Assembly (NCBI GenBank): GCA_965153455.1
Contig: OZ234502.1
Location: 13,175,495-13,239,494, forward strand
Source of the DNA: Sphagnum compactum
Taxonomy: Eukaryota > Bryophyta > Sphagnopsida > Sphagnales
Length of the DNA stretch: 64,000 nucleotides
Reading direction: 5' to 3'
A program made the position numbers and the translations under genes. Position 1 is the stretch's first letter, and every line of letters begins with the position of its first letter. Positions 10,990-22,659 of the stretch are shown here, one piece after another. Below the pieces are notes generated by a model. That model searched no databases. It saw nothing but the letters and a program-made list of their open reading frames with translations, and was not told the origin of the DNA.

Positions 10990-13900
10990 TTGGTCATTAA
11001 ATAATCCTTTAAATATTCAAATGAATTTATTTGAAATTATGAAGTTGAGGTGTTGAAAACTACCATAAATTTATTATTGGAGGCTATGACTTGAATACTT
11101 TCATTAATGAATGAAAATATCATGAAAAAGTAAACATTTCAAAAACTAAAAAAGAACTGATTTTTAAAAAAAATTGATTATTTATTTTGTCCATGTGGAA
11201 GCTGACCTTAAGGCTATGGGAACAAGCTTAGAGGAAAAGGGAGAGATGGCGGTTCTTTGGAGTCCCAAAGCATGGTACTACACATAGTGATATGTTCATT
11301 CATCAAATAATATCACAAACAAAAGTAGAGTATCAACATAAGTAGCTATACCTAGTGTGGAGGATTGTGTTCAAATGGTGGGGTAGCATGAAATAGTCCC
11401 CCATATATTCAGGGATAGATACCGACTAGTTGGGTGTTTGGTTTTATTGATGATTGGCAGGTTTTCATCATGTTTTGCGCCTTTCCGGTGCCTAACACGT
11501 GCAAGTGGTCTTTTTTTATTGAAGATGCAAGGAATTTTTTTCATGATATATATGGCTCTCAGTTTTTTTCTTCTATTGTTATCATCTTGGAATCTTCTTG
11601 ACTCGTGGTGATCTTGGTATTATTAGGATATCGTAGATAGGTGGGAAACTAAACAAAACAAGCCATGCGGAACATGTGGGTCCTGCTATATTGCATGTAA
11701 CAAGTTTAAATTCTTTTGTATATATATAATTGGATTGTCAAACAAATTGATTAGTTAGTTGTATTGGTTTGAGATTTGTCCAATATGCTTGTGTTGATCC
11801 AAAATGAGATTGATATGTTGGGCCATTAGTTCATATGTGATCTATTTGTGAACCATAATATGCAATCAGAAAGGATTGATTTTGTATTGTATTTTTTCAT
11901 CATGTTTTGTAATGTCGTTGATTCAAATGATTTGATTGACATGTTTACATTGAAACTTATAATTATTGTTGTTGGAGAAGTTAGGAGCATGTTTTCTAAG
12001 ATTTTCAAAAAACTAATATTAAAATAATTTATTGACATTTTGGTTGATTTATAGGTTATAATCATATGTATTGTTTTTCATGTATTTTTCATGTAGCTTC
12101 TTACCATGAAAGGGACTAGCTCTCTCCCTTTTTTGGTTCCTGCAGGTTGTGCATTTTTTGGTTTTTCTTTGGCCTTTCTTTTTTGTCTCCTTTGTGATGG
12201 TTCCGGCCATCAATCTTTTATCGGACTTTTTTTTTTTCATTATTTTATTGAAAAGTGCACAAATAAATCTTGTGCCATTGTATATTAATTTGTTTGATAT
12301 TGATAATGCTAAATGTTTTTCAAAATATAGTTTTTAAAAGCACACATTTAATGGTTATATGATTATATAGTCCATTTGATAAGTTTTGATGATAATAATT
12401 GATAATTTGTACCATGCATTTGTTTTTTAATGAATAATTTCTTCTTGAAAATTAGGATTTATTTGAATTTTTTTGTTTGATAATGGAGAGAATAGGTATA
12501 AATGGTTTTCCAAATGAAATTTCAATAATATTGATTATTTTAGATCACATGTTGTTAGACCTATTGGTTCAAATGGTCAAGAATTAAACCTTGTGTGCAT
12601 TGTATAACATGTGTTGCATGGTTAGATGTTGGATTAGGAATTGTATTCTTGTAATGATATGACAAGGGTTTCAAAGAATTTGTACTCCAATTGCTTTTTG
12701 TTCCATTGGATTCCATTTTTTTTGTTAAGCCTTGGGAATTTTTGGTATATATATATATATATGAATTTTTAATTCTAGTTTTTAATCCAATTTGGGGATT
12801 GTGAAAATTTGTCCACAATAATGTATTGGGAAGAATATGTATATTTAACTTTGAAAGTTCCATGCATGTCATCTACAAGACCATCTAACGTACATAATTG
12901 CTTGTGCGTAGTTCTACTAAAATATATCTTTTTAAACCAATAATTCATGATATAATTCCACTATTTTATTAGGTGTTAAAATGCAAGGCCATGCGTTACA
13001 ATGGGTATCTTATGCTATGAATCTAAATATTTCATTAGGGTGCAATCACAATAAATGGAGCCAATGAAGTTACTTTAAACAAGGACTACATCCTTTTGCC
13101 CAAAAATAACTTTTAATTTTCCTAATCATTGTTGAATAATTATGAATTTTGAAAAGATGTGTAGATTCCTTGCAAATGCAGTGCATTGTGTTAAAAATGA
13201 TCACAATTTCAAATAATACCCAGAAAATTTGTTTTTTATATTTCTTGTATTGTAAGCTACAACTTTTTTACACTATGTACATAATACCCCAGTTATGTAT
13301 GGTAAATGATTCTTGAAAATTTGAAAATTTTCAAAATTTTAGAATGTCACATTTTAAAAATTATGAGTCTTTTCTAAATGTGGCTAATAGGTTGTTATCA
13401 TCTTTTTTTTGTTCATCAAAATATTTTTATTATATGAATCCTTTTGAAAGTCCTTCATAAAATTCTTTCCTTCTAACATAGTAAATATTCAACTTTCAAA
13501 CATCTTAAATTAAAACCTAAACTTAAAATTCAAACAAAATCCAGATTTTTAATTTCAATTTCATATATTCATATGAAAGAAAAAGGAACAAATTGCCAAG
13601 ATATGCCATGATTTCAAATAAAAAAACATAAATAAATCTTTAGTTTCAATTAGTTATGTTTAACATCCATTTCTATGTCAAATTCATTTTGATAACTATT
13701 TCATCTAACAAAAGGTTTTAAATCATTTGTTTTCAATCGATTTTTGTGTATTCTTTAACTTGTGGTTATAATTTATGTCATTTGTCATCATAACTGTTAG
13801 TGATGTTAAATTTATATACAATAAATATAAATTTTTTAAAAAATTTGATATTATCATTTTCATCCATGTAAGCATCTTTCCAAGTGGTCAATTATCCTAC

Positions 13901-14260
13901 TCTTTGGGCCTTCCCACACTCTAAGATTGTCTTTTCCCCTGAAAATTGGTTATTTGCAAAAGAAAGCCAACTTAAAGCAAAGAGGAGCAATATTCTCATA
14001 AGGAAAGTGAAAGATTTTGGGTTAGTTTTTCATGAAGGGGCATTTATTGCACAATATTTATAATAATGACAACAAAAATGAAAGCAAAATCAAAACTAAG
14101 GTTGAATCTTGTTTCGCCATCAACTTTTGCCACCAACTTAGGGGGAAAAAAAAGTCTCAAACCCAGTTTATCACCAATGTATGTTTTTGATCTCAAGTGT
14201 TGATCTCATTCTTCAGAGCTTTTGACAGGATGGCATTTTGGGTACAATTTGAGTGACTCC
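10990..14260. other. AT-rich intergenic DNA
   Basis: No coding region is supported. Long A/T runs dominate. A short (TA)n lies near 12749. About 13140-13330 resembles the reverse complement of about 1735-1880. Confidence 0.5.
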
Positions 14261-14269
14261 TTTCATCCT

Positions 14270-14283
14270 CCCCCCCCCCCCCC
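14270..14283 (+). repeat. Homopolymer C tract (14 C)
   Basis: An uninterrupted run of 14 C in otherwise AT-rich DNA. Its exact length is prone to sequencing or assembly error. Confidence 0.9.
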
Positions 14284-14289
14284 AATTTG

Positions 14290-16140
14290 AACCCAAAATT
14301 TTGGAGGAATCATCTAGCTGTTAGGTGAACCTATAAAAAACCTAAAATTGGACAGTTTAGGTAGGGCTAGACTTTTTTTTGGGTTAGTAAGAAGTGAGAA
14401 CCTCTCTTTCCCCTTTTTGTGGTATACTATGTACAATTCCTTTTTATTCAATGGATTCTCTTCCATCTGTGCCCAAATAAAAAATCAAAAGGAAAAATCC
14501 ATACTTATAGGTTGCATCCGTGTAAATAAGTTAGACTCCTTTGCTCTTGAGTCTGGAGGGAGCACGCTCCAATTTCCATTTCATGAATGTACCCAATTCC
14601 GGAAGTACTGCAAAAGTAAATTGTGCAACTCTTTTGGAGTCATACTTGGGCAAATAATCTTCCCAAGATTGATATCATGCCCCCAAAAGAAAAAAAAAGG
14701 GAGGACTATATAAACATACAAAAGTCTACCAACCAAAACAAGGCTCTCCATTCTTTAGAACTTGGCACAATAGTTATTTAACCTCGTTTTGGACTATGTA
14801 AAGGATCATAGGTAGGTCTGCCACAATCTCAAGGTTCACAAGTCGTACCCACAATGCAGAGATTACCCACAAGCCAAACAAATCACAATGGATAAAAGTA
14901 AGTGAAGCCATCCCCAGAGGAAAGGCAACGGTAAGTAAGGAGCTTGTTGGGATTTGACCACCCTCCATAGGCCCTTGGCTGTTTTAGAGTTTGGAGAAGG
15001 GCAAATGTCAAGCTGCCCTTCACAAAACTTGATTAGTCAGGGTGTCCTATTTAGGCATTTTTCAGTGGTTTTCTTGGGTGTGACAGCAGTCACCTGCTGC
15101 TTCCACTTTTTGTGCTATCACTTTGACTTGGAACAAGCATGCATCCCCGGTGAAGGATGCCTATGTAATGTCAATATAGAATGGGAATAACCTTGGGAAC
15201 AGGCCTTGGTTGAACCCATCGTCATCCTATGGAATGAGGAAGATGCTAAATGCCCCCTTACAAGCACTAACAGGCACTGTCTGGCACAAAAGTTTGTTGT
15301 TGATAATGCTGATCGTGCACAGAGTTGCTTGGTTCTGTTGTAGGGTTTGACCTTGTGCATATGTTAAATAAAAAAAAGATTGTTGTGATTCAAAGTTGAA
15401 ATGTGTGCTGCTGGTTGGTATGCTCACTGTTTCTTGAGAGATGCTAGGTTTGTAAAAGATTCGAAACAAAAAAAGAAAGCACAATAAATTTTTGTAGAAC
15501 AAGTAGAACTCCATAACACAATTTTGCACATAATCATGCTAAGTGCAGAAAACACAAGCTTGAAAGTGCACTGAACAAAGCTCAATAGGTGTCCTGCATG
15601 CAATGATGGCTTGCCCAATTTGGCTCCTCACATATTCCCATAGTCTGTAAAAGTCAGGGTTGGCTGATTTAGTCCTTTTCTAGACTCTTTGGTGTTAAAG
15701 GCAAGGAACACTGCAATGGGAATGCTTATCTAGCAGACTCTGCCATTTACAGCCCACTCTTTCCTACAATAAGGTATTGTCTTTGGCGATTTTTCACAAC
15801 TAAAAAGCATAATTTTGGTTCCGATCTGCTCTAGTTCATGGGGCTCTGAAATGAATTGGGTCCCCCTTGGAATGGGAATCCCCCAAATTCCGCTCCTTCA
15901 GATTCTAACCCTGGTAAGTACTGGTCTTGTCAAGTAGCATCCAGTAGTCTCATCAGAGACTCAGAAACGAAGACATGCTTGAAAGGGCTTTTATTTCTGG
16001 TGAAATTTTGTCAGCTGGTGAATTTTTTAAAGAAATGGAACAAAAGTTTGTTTTGGGGTTTTCAAGTGATCAAAATGTTAATTTTTCAAAAATGCCAGAT
16101 TAATTTGTTAAAACTTTAAGTTGCAGTTGATTAGATATTT
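14290..16140. other. Intergenic, nothing recognised
   Basis: Composition is mixed and some frames exceed 80 codons on both strands (for example 14348-14713 plus). None has a domain, good initiation context or exon-like boundaries that I can defend. It is probably diverged repeat DNA. Confidence 0.4.
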
Positions 16141-16149
16141 TGACTAGGT

Positions 16150-16450
16150 ATCATATTTTGCTTATAACCAGATTTGGCTACATTGTCTTATGGATGATCA
16201 CCACTTCAGCAACCTCACCCACTTGAAAAGAAAAGCACTCATTAGAACAAGACAAATATTGGCCAAATATACACATTGTGGACCAGTGTTTTCTTTTTTT
16301 CCCCATTTTGTGATCTTGCCACACTAGCAATCATTCACAAGGAGATGTATCCACATTTGGCTATAGACCAGATATGAAAGTAAAAATTTATTTGAATTGT
16401 TTTATTTCCTGGCTACTTGCTTGAGCAATATGTAAACAACATGGCGATTT
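16150..16450 (+). repeat. Dispersed repeat, 'TTTGGCTA' family, copy 2
   Basis: Two matching pieces lie here. 16150-16215 (CAGATTTGGCTA...TTATGGATGATCACC) pairs with 10755-10830. 16320-16450 (CACATTTGGCTATAGACCAG, ATATGAAAGTA, GGCTACTTGCTTGAGCAAT) is close to 32875-33020. Confidence 0.6.
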
Positions 16451-16459
16451 ATTAGGAAA

Positions 16460-17240
16460 AAAAATTCGATTTTTTTTGTGATTTTAAAAAAAAAGAAATA
16501 TTTGACAGAAATTTTTTTTTGGGCCACAAGAGAAAAACACTGTTGCCGAGCCAGATTTACAGCTTTAGTTAAGGACTCAGGAGGCAGTTTATTGAAGTCA
16601 ACTCACAATATAATTTGTCAAGCTTTGAAGTTACATGTAGTTACATGTTCTGAATGGAATCAACATGACACTAAAAATTGTCTCTTCCTCCAAGGTCTTT
16701 AGATCACATGAAATGAGGATGGAAGTTTGGTAGTGGGTGGACCCACCTGCAAAGCATTACAAGCTTGTAAGGGTTCAAATGTTCATACTCAGAATAGGAA
16801 ATGACGGCTTGCAAACCCTTGCTCTTTTGAGCTTCTTTGTTTTCAAACCGTGGGGCCATGCATCTTTTGCCACTGTTATATCGACACAATAAAAGTGATC
16901 CTTACAGTGGATGAAACAAAGGGTGAGAAACCCCGGCCAAGTTTCATCAAAACCCGGAGGTCAGCAAATACTTTAATGTGTGAGGCCTATGGGAGTAACT
17001 TTGACACATGGCCATCAGGAAAATAATAGCAATGTTGGGAATAAATTCTCTTTTCTTTTTATGATATTATACATGACCCAATAACTTAAAAGCTGGTCGA
17101 ATGAACTTTTCTACATTTTTGCTTTGCATACTGCAGGTTGTATGTTCATTATTAGGTATACCTTTTTTTCAACAAAACCCTGAACGGTTTTTGTGGGTCT
17201 TTTTGTAATGGAGTCAAAGAGTGACAAAAGATCATTTAAC
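16460..17240. other. Intergenic, nothing recognised
   Basis: Long A and T runs near 16450-16520 and short frames without domains. No feature could be supported. Confidence 0.4.
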
Positions 17241-17242
17241 TA

Positions 17243-17345
17243 AATTTGGCTCTACAAGTTATGTGAAAGTCAAAAAAGCCAATGATCATTATGTATTGTT
17301 GGCTATCTACTGGAACCCAATATAGCAAACTGGATATCTTATACT
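17243..17345 (+). repeat. Dispersed repeat, 'TTTGGCTA' family, copy 3
   Basis: Carries AAATTTGGCTCTACAAG, TTATGTGAAAGTC and TTGGCTATCTACTGGAACCC followed by ATATAGCAAACTGG. This is the same word order as copies 1, 4 and 8. Confidence 0.55.
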
Positions 17346-17939
17346 ACTTTTTTATTTTCGAAATATGGCTATTGAAAACCCCAAAAAATCACACATTTTT
17401 TTTTTCATTTTAATTCATCAATTGACGATTTTTTTCCAGAAAATAAGCACCTCTCATCCTGATCCTGAGGTAGGAACAAGGACCAACACTTACACATGTA
17501 CCATGGTAAAATCCCCATTGTTTTTGAGAATGTTATAGATATCTCTCCCCATTACGTCAGGGTCTCCTTGAGTCGCTGGCCATCGGTGTATTGGCGCAGG
17601 TCGTCAGTGTGTAGCTGTTCCGGTGCTCATCCCGGGAGGGACGCTGCCGTCTGCATGGCCAAGGGAAGGGGAGGAGGAGGAGGTCGGGCCGGGCGGGGCT
17701 GCGAGGGGCGCCGGAATCTCCTTGAGTCCAAATTTAACATACTCTTGGTTAAATATACATAACCTCTACAATGAGGTAATCAATAATATTCGATTGGGCA
17801 GTGTTGTAAGTGGCATTTAGGACTTTCGCTAATTGTTTCACGCAAAGGCTCTATTATTTTCTTATTTTTTTCTTTCTCTTCACTCTCAATTTTTTAATGC
17901 TAGTCAGTCTCCTTGATTCAACCCTCATTTGCATATTTG

Positions 17940-18960
17940 AAAGATTCTTTGGTTAGATATTTTGAAGTGTTTAGAAGTTCCTTTAGTTCGTCAACAAATC
18001 TTTCTTCCCATCTTTAGAGGTGGAATAGGTCTTCGCTTTACAAAGGTTATTGCCCTAACAATGTACTTGGGAAGCTTAGGGGCTTGTCACCCCAATCATC
18101 GGAACCAGATTTTTGCAGGACGATCATTCATTTTTTATTGGGGGTTATAGGGGCCAACAAATTAGGTCCACTTTCATTCCAAGCTCACTTTAGGTGGGCT
18201 TGTGACCTTTTACCTCCAGCTATTCAAGCTTCCATCCCACCATTTTTGAGCAACTATCAAAGAGAGTAGCAGACTGTCTTCAAAAGAACATCTTAGAAAA
18301 CGTGCATGAACACTCATTTTCCAACATCATCTCAAAGTTGTCTTCAAATTACCAAAAATTCATTTTAAATTGTTCGAATGTAACATGTGTTTTTATGCCC
18401 CAAATGTTTTCTCAAAATGGACATACCTTTTGGTCAATGTGGACATTTCAATCAAATTAGCCTTTTGAAAAATCGTTATTTTTTATAGTGTTAAAAGAAC
18501 ATTTCAAAAAGCATGCACGAGCACTCATTTTTTAACATCATCTTTGAGTTGTTTTTAAATTGTCAACACATTCAGCTAAAATCTTACGAAGCCCAGGCTT
18601 GGGTGCTTGGCTTTTTGCCCTCCTAGTCATCCCATCTTTGTGCCAACATGGCATGGTCAATAAAGGGTTCTAGAGGTCCTCCTATTTCGATTATATGTTC
18701 ATTATATAAGCAAAGGGTGTTAATGGTTCTCTAACATTAAACAATTATGGTAGCAAGAGAAACCTTTTCTAGGCTTGGTGTCTTTTTAGGTTTTTCATAC
18801 ATCCCCTTGCAGGATTTGCTTCATGCTACTAGTGATGGGTTTAGGTCCTAGGTTTTGTCCTTTTAAAGCTCCCCATTGTGTGTTCTACATTTTTGAATGT
18901 GTTATTTTGTTTAAACTTTGATCCTTTTTTTTCTTTTCTTTTCTTCCCTTGCCGAATGTT
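17940..18960 (+). pseudogene. LINE-type retrotransposon remnant, downstream part of ORF2
   Basis: Pieces of a protein similar to the region downstream of the reverse transcriptase in a plant non-LTR element can be read across frames. They include IFLPIFRGGIGLRFTKVIA and MYLGSLGA near 17990-18080, PPAIQASIPPFLSNYQRE near 18210-18267, and CLGAWLFALLVIPSLCQHGM near 18590-18655. Frameshifts and stops separate them, so it cannot make a functional protein. The 3' part (18770-18950) is similar to the reverse complement of 19260-19440, placing two family members tail to tail. The family assignment rests on remembered sequence patterns. Confidence 0.65.
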
Positions 18961-18988
18961 TTTTATTTATTTATTTATTTATTATATT
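18959..18988 (+). repeat. (TTTA)n microsatellite
   Basis: About six tandem TTTA units just after the LINE remnant. This is the kind of simple repeat that can arise from a retrotransposon tail. Confidence 0.85.
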
Positions 18989-19259
18989 TGTTTAGAAGGC
19001 TTGATTCAAGGAATGTTAAGGTACCAATGTAAGTATTTCTTGACCTAACATGGTGAATTTGTAGGCTAAAAGTACTAAAATTTTTACATTTAAGTTATAA
19101 GTGGGTCGTAAGTTATGTTTTGTTTTTGAAACACAACCCATAGACAAGGGGAGATGCAAAATACCCCCAAATAGCGTCATCTCATGCATTTCAGACTTGC
19201 CTTTTTGTGCCCTTCGTGATTATGTGCAAAATCTAGCAAATTTCATAAAATAAAACACC

Positions 19260-20030
19260 AACAAAATGGGAAGAGAAAGAACAAAGGAAAAGGATCAAAA
19301 TTTGAGCCTAAAGAGCAAAACCCAAAGTGGGTCATTAAGGGGCAAAAGAACAAATCATGTTCCATAAGCCCCACTAGTCACAAGAAGCATATTAGACAAA
19401 AAAGGGGATGAAAAACCTAAAAGAGTAATAAGCCTAGAAGAACCTTCACCTACAATGATAGTGTGTTTCAAAATAGAAGCAGCTCGAATTTTTTGCAAAA
19501 TTACTGAAACCCTCTACCTATAAAACACGTGCAAAAAAATTATAGTAGGGCCATTGGTGCCTTTGCTAACCACACCATGTCAACACGCTGATGAAAAAAA
19601 TTGTATGCTTATTAATGTAAACAACCAAAAATCTCCATGGCAAGGGTGAAAAACAAATCCAATGGGTGCCAATCATGGTAAACTTCTTCCTTTGCTTAAG
19701 TCACCACCATTATAACCACCTCGCAAGATGAAATAACACATGAAACCAAATTTGTTCGAATCAAGTTAGCAATGACAACATTGATCAAAGTGCAAATGCC
19801 ATCAACTAATAACATGATGTTAACTTGCCAATGAGAGGAATTTAAGGAAAGTGGCAAAAGGACATGGGTTTGCTGATGTGAAATATGAAACCTCGAATCT
19901 TTCACAATGAAAGTAAAAACATCTTCAATGGCATTGTGAGGTGTTGAAAAGTCGATGAGGAGGGAGGAATGGAACAAATACAAAGGTCTTTGGGTGAAAC
20001 ACTTAGAAAGGATCCCTAAATCAAACAAAA
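19260..20030 (-). pseudogene. LINE-type retrotransposon remnant, ORF2 C-terminal part
   Basis: On the minus strand the frame over 19696-20028 contains GICTLINVVIANLIRTNLV, which aligns with TLTNVVITNLIHTDLV of the copy at 46458-46793. Further 3', IRAASILKHTIIVGEGSS and LITLLGFSSP can be read around 19400-19500. It is broken by stops. Its 3' end faces the plus-strand copy at 17940-18960. Confidence 0.6.
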
Positions 20031-20324
20031 TTGTGTTGTTTCATTTTGCATATTTTATCAATTTATTTTTGTTATACATGTTTTACTATCCACACCAATT
20101 TCAAATTCATAACCTCTCAAAAGAGAGAGATGCACCAACCATTAGCATATTTTTCAATGTTGCATAATAATAATTTCATTTTTTTATTTACATTAAAAGG
20201 AGGGTCATTACAGACACACATTGAAAGAAAGTTGCAACATGTACAACATATTCATTGGATGTAGAAAACACATGTGATTTAATAAATTCATCATATTTTC
20301 AAATTTTGTTAAATACATTTGATT

Positions 20325-20525
20325 GTTATAGTATAAAGGTAGGTTCAACACATGGTTGTAAAATAATTAATGAATTTTGAAATTTTCATGTGAAGAATAA
20401 AATATTCCAAAATCCTAAATATTTTATTTCACAAAAAAAATTAAAATTAAATTTTTTGAGATTTTCAAAAAAACATTATAAATAACATACATTATACAAA
20501 GCTGCAGTGGTACTACAATAACAAA
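20325..20525 (+). repeat. Dispersed repeat family B, copy 1 (diverged)
   Basis: The order GGTTCAACACATGGTTGT, ATTAATGAATTTTGAAATTT, CATGTGAAGAATA, then AAAGCTGCAGTGGTACTAC matches the better preserved copies at 42040-42220 and 58706-58920. Confidence 0.55.
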
Positions 20526-20529
20526 TAAA

Positions 20530-22325
20530 CAATAAATATATACAAATGACATCTATGTACAATAGATTATGAAATAAATAAGATGGATTGTTTCTTTTTA
20601 GTCATGTCATATTTGTCACACTTGGGACAAGGATCACCAAATGAGTTTTTAAATATATATAATCATTTGATCTCATCAAGTCATGTTTGTTCTTATGGCA
20701 ACAACTTCATTTTAATTTTCTTCTACAATGCCAATAACAATAACAATTCTAAAAGTTTCCATAAGTTACAAGGATATTTTAGATTCATATAGAAGGAAAT
20801 CACTAATTTTTGTATTGTAAGTTTGTTAAGATTTATCATAAAGCAATGACATTTGTAATGAAAGAAATCTATTCATATAATTAAATTTTTCCAAATTTAA
20901 TTTTAAACTAATGAATCTTCAAAAAACTAATGAACATATCAAAAACTTGAACCACATCATGAATACATACAAGGATCAATTTTATTCAATAGAAAAGTCG
21001 TGCAAAGGCCTTTCCATATATTTATGATAGGAAAATTTGGGACATCAAACATGTCATTGTCCTAATTAAGTGCTAGTAACCATTGATTTTTTCATAAGAC
21101 AATGGACATTCATGAAATTATTTTATTTCAATTAATCATATTATGTACACAATCATGTAATAATGATCAAATGACATTTTGCATGTATAATGTTTTGGTA
21201 AACATTCATAAATCTTAATTCAATTTTGTGAAAAATTGATTTTATGTGACAATAAAATGTCAAATGTGAATTTCAAAAATAACATCATTCACAAGTATAC
21301 CTTTTCAACCATTATTTAATCAATCTTCTTTTGTATTATTGAATCTTCAAGTTGTTTTTATCTTTCTTGACATTTTGTTTAAATAATTTGACAAATAAGA
21401 TGTAGTCACAATAAAAGGAATCAATAACAACAAGGTTGGATCCCCTACCAAGGAATGTATTGTATGTGTCCTTCATGTATTAGTTTATTAAATATCAAAT
21501 TGTATTTTAGATATAATTTTTGGTTTAAAAATATGATTTCTAGGATTGGATATTGATAATGAAACCAAATATGACCCATTTTATAATTTTTATTTATTTA
21601 TTTCATCAAGCCTTACATTATAATCAAATGTACAACAAGTTTGCTTTTAAGCATGATCACAAAATTTGAACTATTCTAATCATTAAGGACATTCAAAATT
21701 AAAATTATCAACATTCAATACATGATTCAATGAATGTGCACATATAAAGATCAACACATGTGGCCCTTCATATGAATTATCTCAAATGTCACAATAAATT
21801 TGAGATCATTTGGTGAAGGTTTGAGTAGCATAAAACACATTCAATTTTAAGGCTATTAAAAAATAGTGTGTCAATAAATGTTTTGTGCATGAAAAAACAC
21901 TATAATATCATGGTCAAATGATTTCAAATTTATGGGATTTCAACATGATAATAAAAAAACACAATTCCAAAATATGGTTAATTATTTCATTAAATACAAT
22001 AAATTTTTCAAAGTGGTGTATATACATGTTTTCACTCAATCAACAAATGCTTTGGATCCATTTATTATGACTACACCCAATAGATAGGTTTAATATTTAT
22101 AAGTTTTTTTTTCTTTGAATGGTAAAAACCCATGTCATTCTAAGCATGTTTATAAAAATTTAAGTGGGTTGATATCATATGGCTTGTGCTATATAGTAAT
22201 GATGTGTTGCATAAAACTTAGTCAAATTATCGGAACACAAAAAATGTTTCATCATAAATCACAGTCTATTTAATAAAAACAAAATTTTAAAATCTTTAAT
22301 TTTATGGTCAACTTTCATTCTTGTT
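20530..22325. other. Very AT-rich intergenic DNA
   Basis: No coding region, RNA gene or clear repeat boundary was found. Short frames on both strands consist of AT-rich codons. Confidence 0.5.
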
Positions 22326-22329
22326 TTGT

Positions 22330-22655
22330 GTTTGAAACACATTTTCATGGTCATTACACCAAACTCAATACATGCTTTCACATTTGTTCTCTCTCGCATT
22401 TTATACGTAAAACTCTCACATAATATTTACATTATTGCAAAAAACATACAAATTGTACAAATTCATGATATTCGAAATCAAAATTTAAAAAGAGTTACCA
22501 AAAGTTAACAATACCACGAATAATATCAAAACAACTCCATCATGATTGTTTCCACATGTTAAATGCAAAAGCATTTCTCCATGTTTAATTTTTGCATTAA
22601 TATTTATTCCTTTGTTAACAATCTCTTGAACAATGTTAGCATGTCCACATGAAGC
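22330..22655 (-). pseudogene. Ankyrin-repeat protein fragment
   Basis: On the minus strand 22515-22655 reads ASCGHANIVQEIVNKGININ followed by AKIKHGEMLLHLTCGNNHDG and VV. That is one complete ankyrin repeat and the start of the next (pattern GHxxIVxxLLxxGxxINAK..G.TxLHLAC). The frame is then interrupted by stops. A weak continuation (NDHENVF) is readable near 22340. I found no start codon, neighbouring exon or full set of repeats, so it is most likely a decayed gene piece. An exon of a split gene is possible but less likely. Confidence 0.6.
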
Positions 22656-22659
22656 TTAA

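Noticed and set aside
14348-14713. 121-codon plus frame as a gene
   Set aside because: No known domain, a Lys-run tail from an A-rich tract, and no supporting exon or promoter signals.
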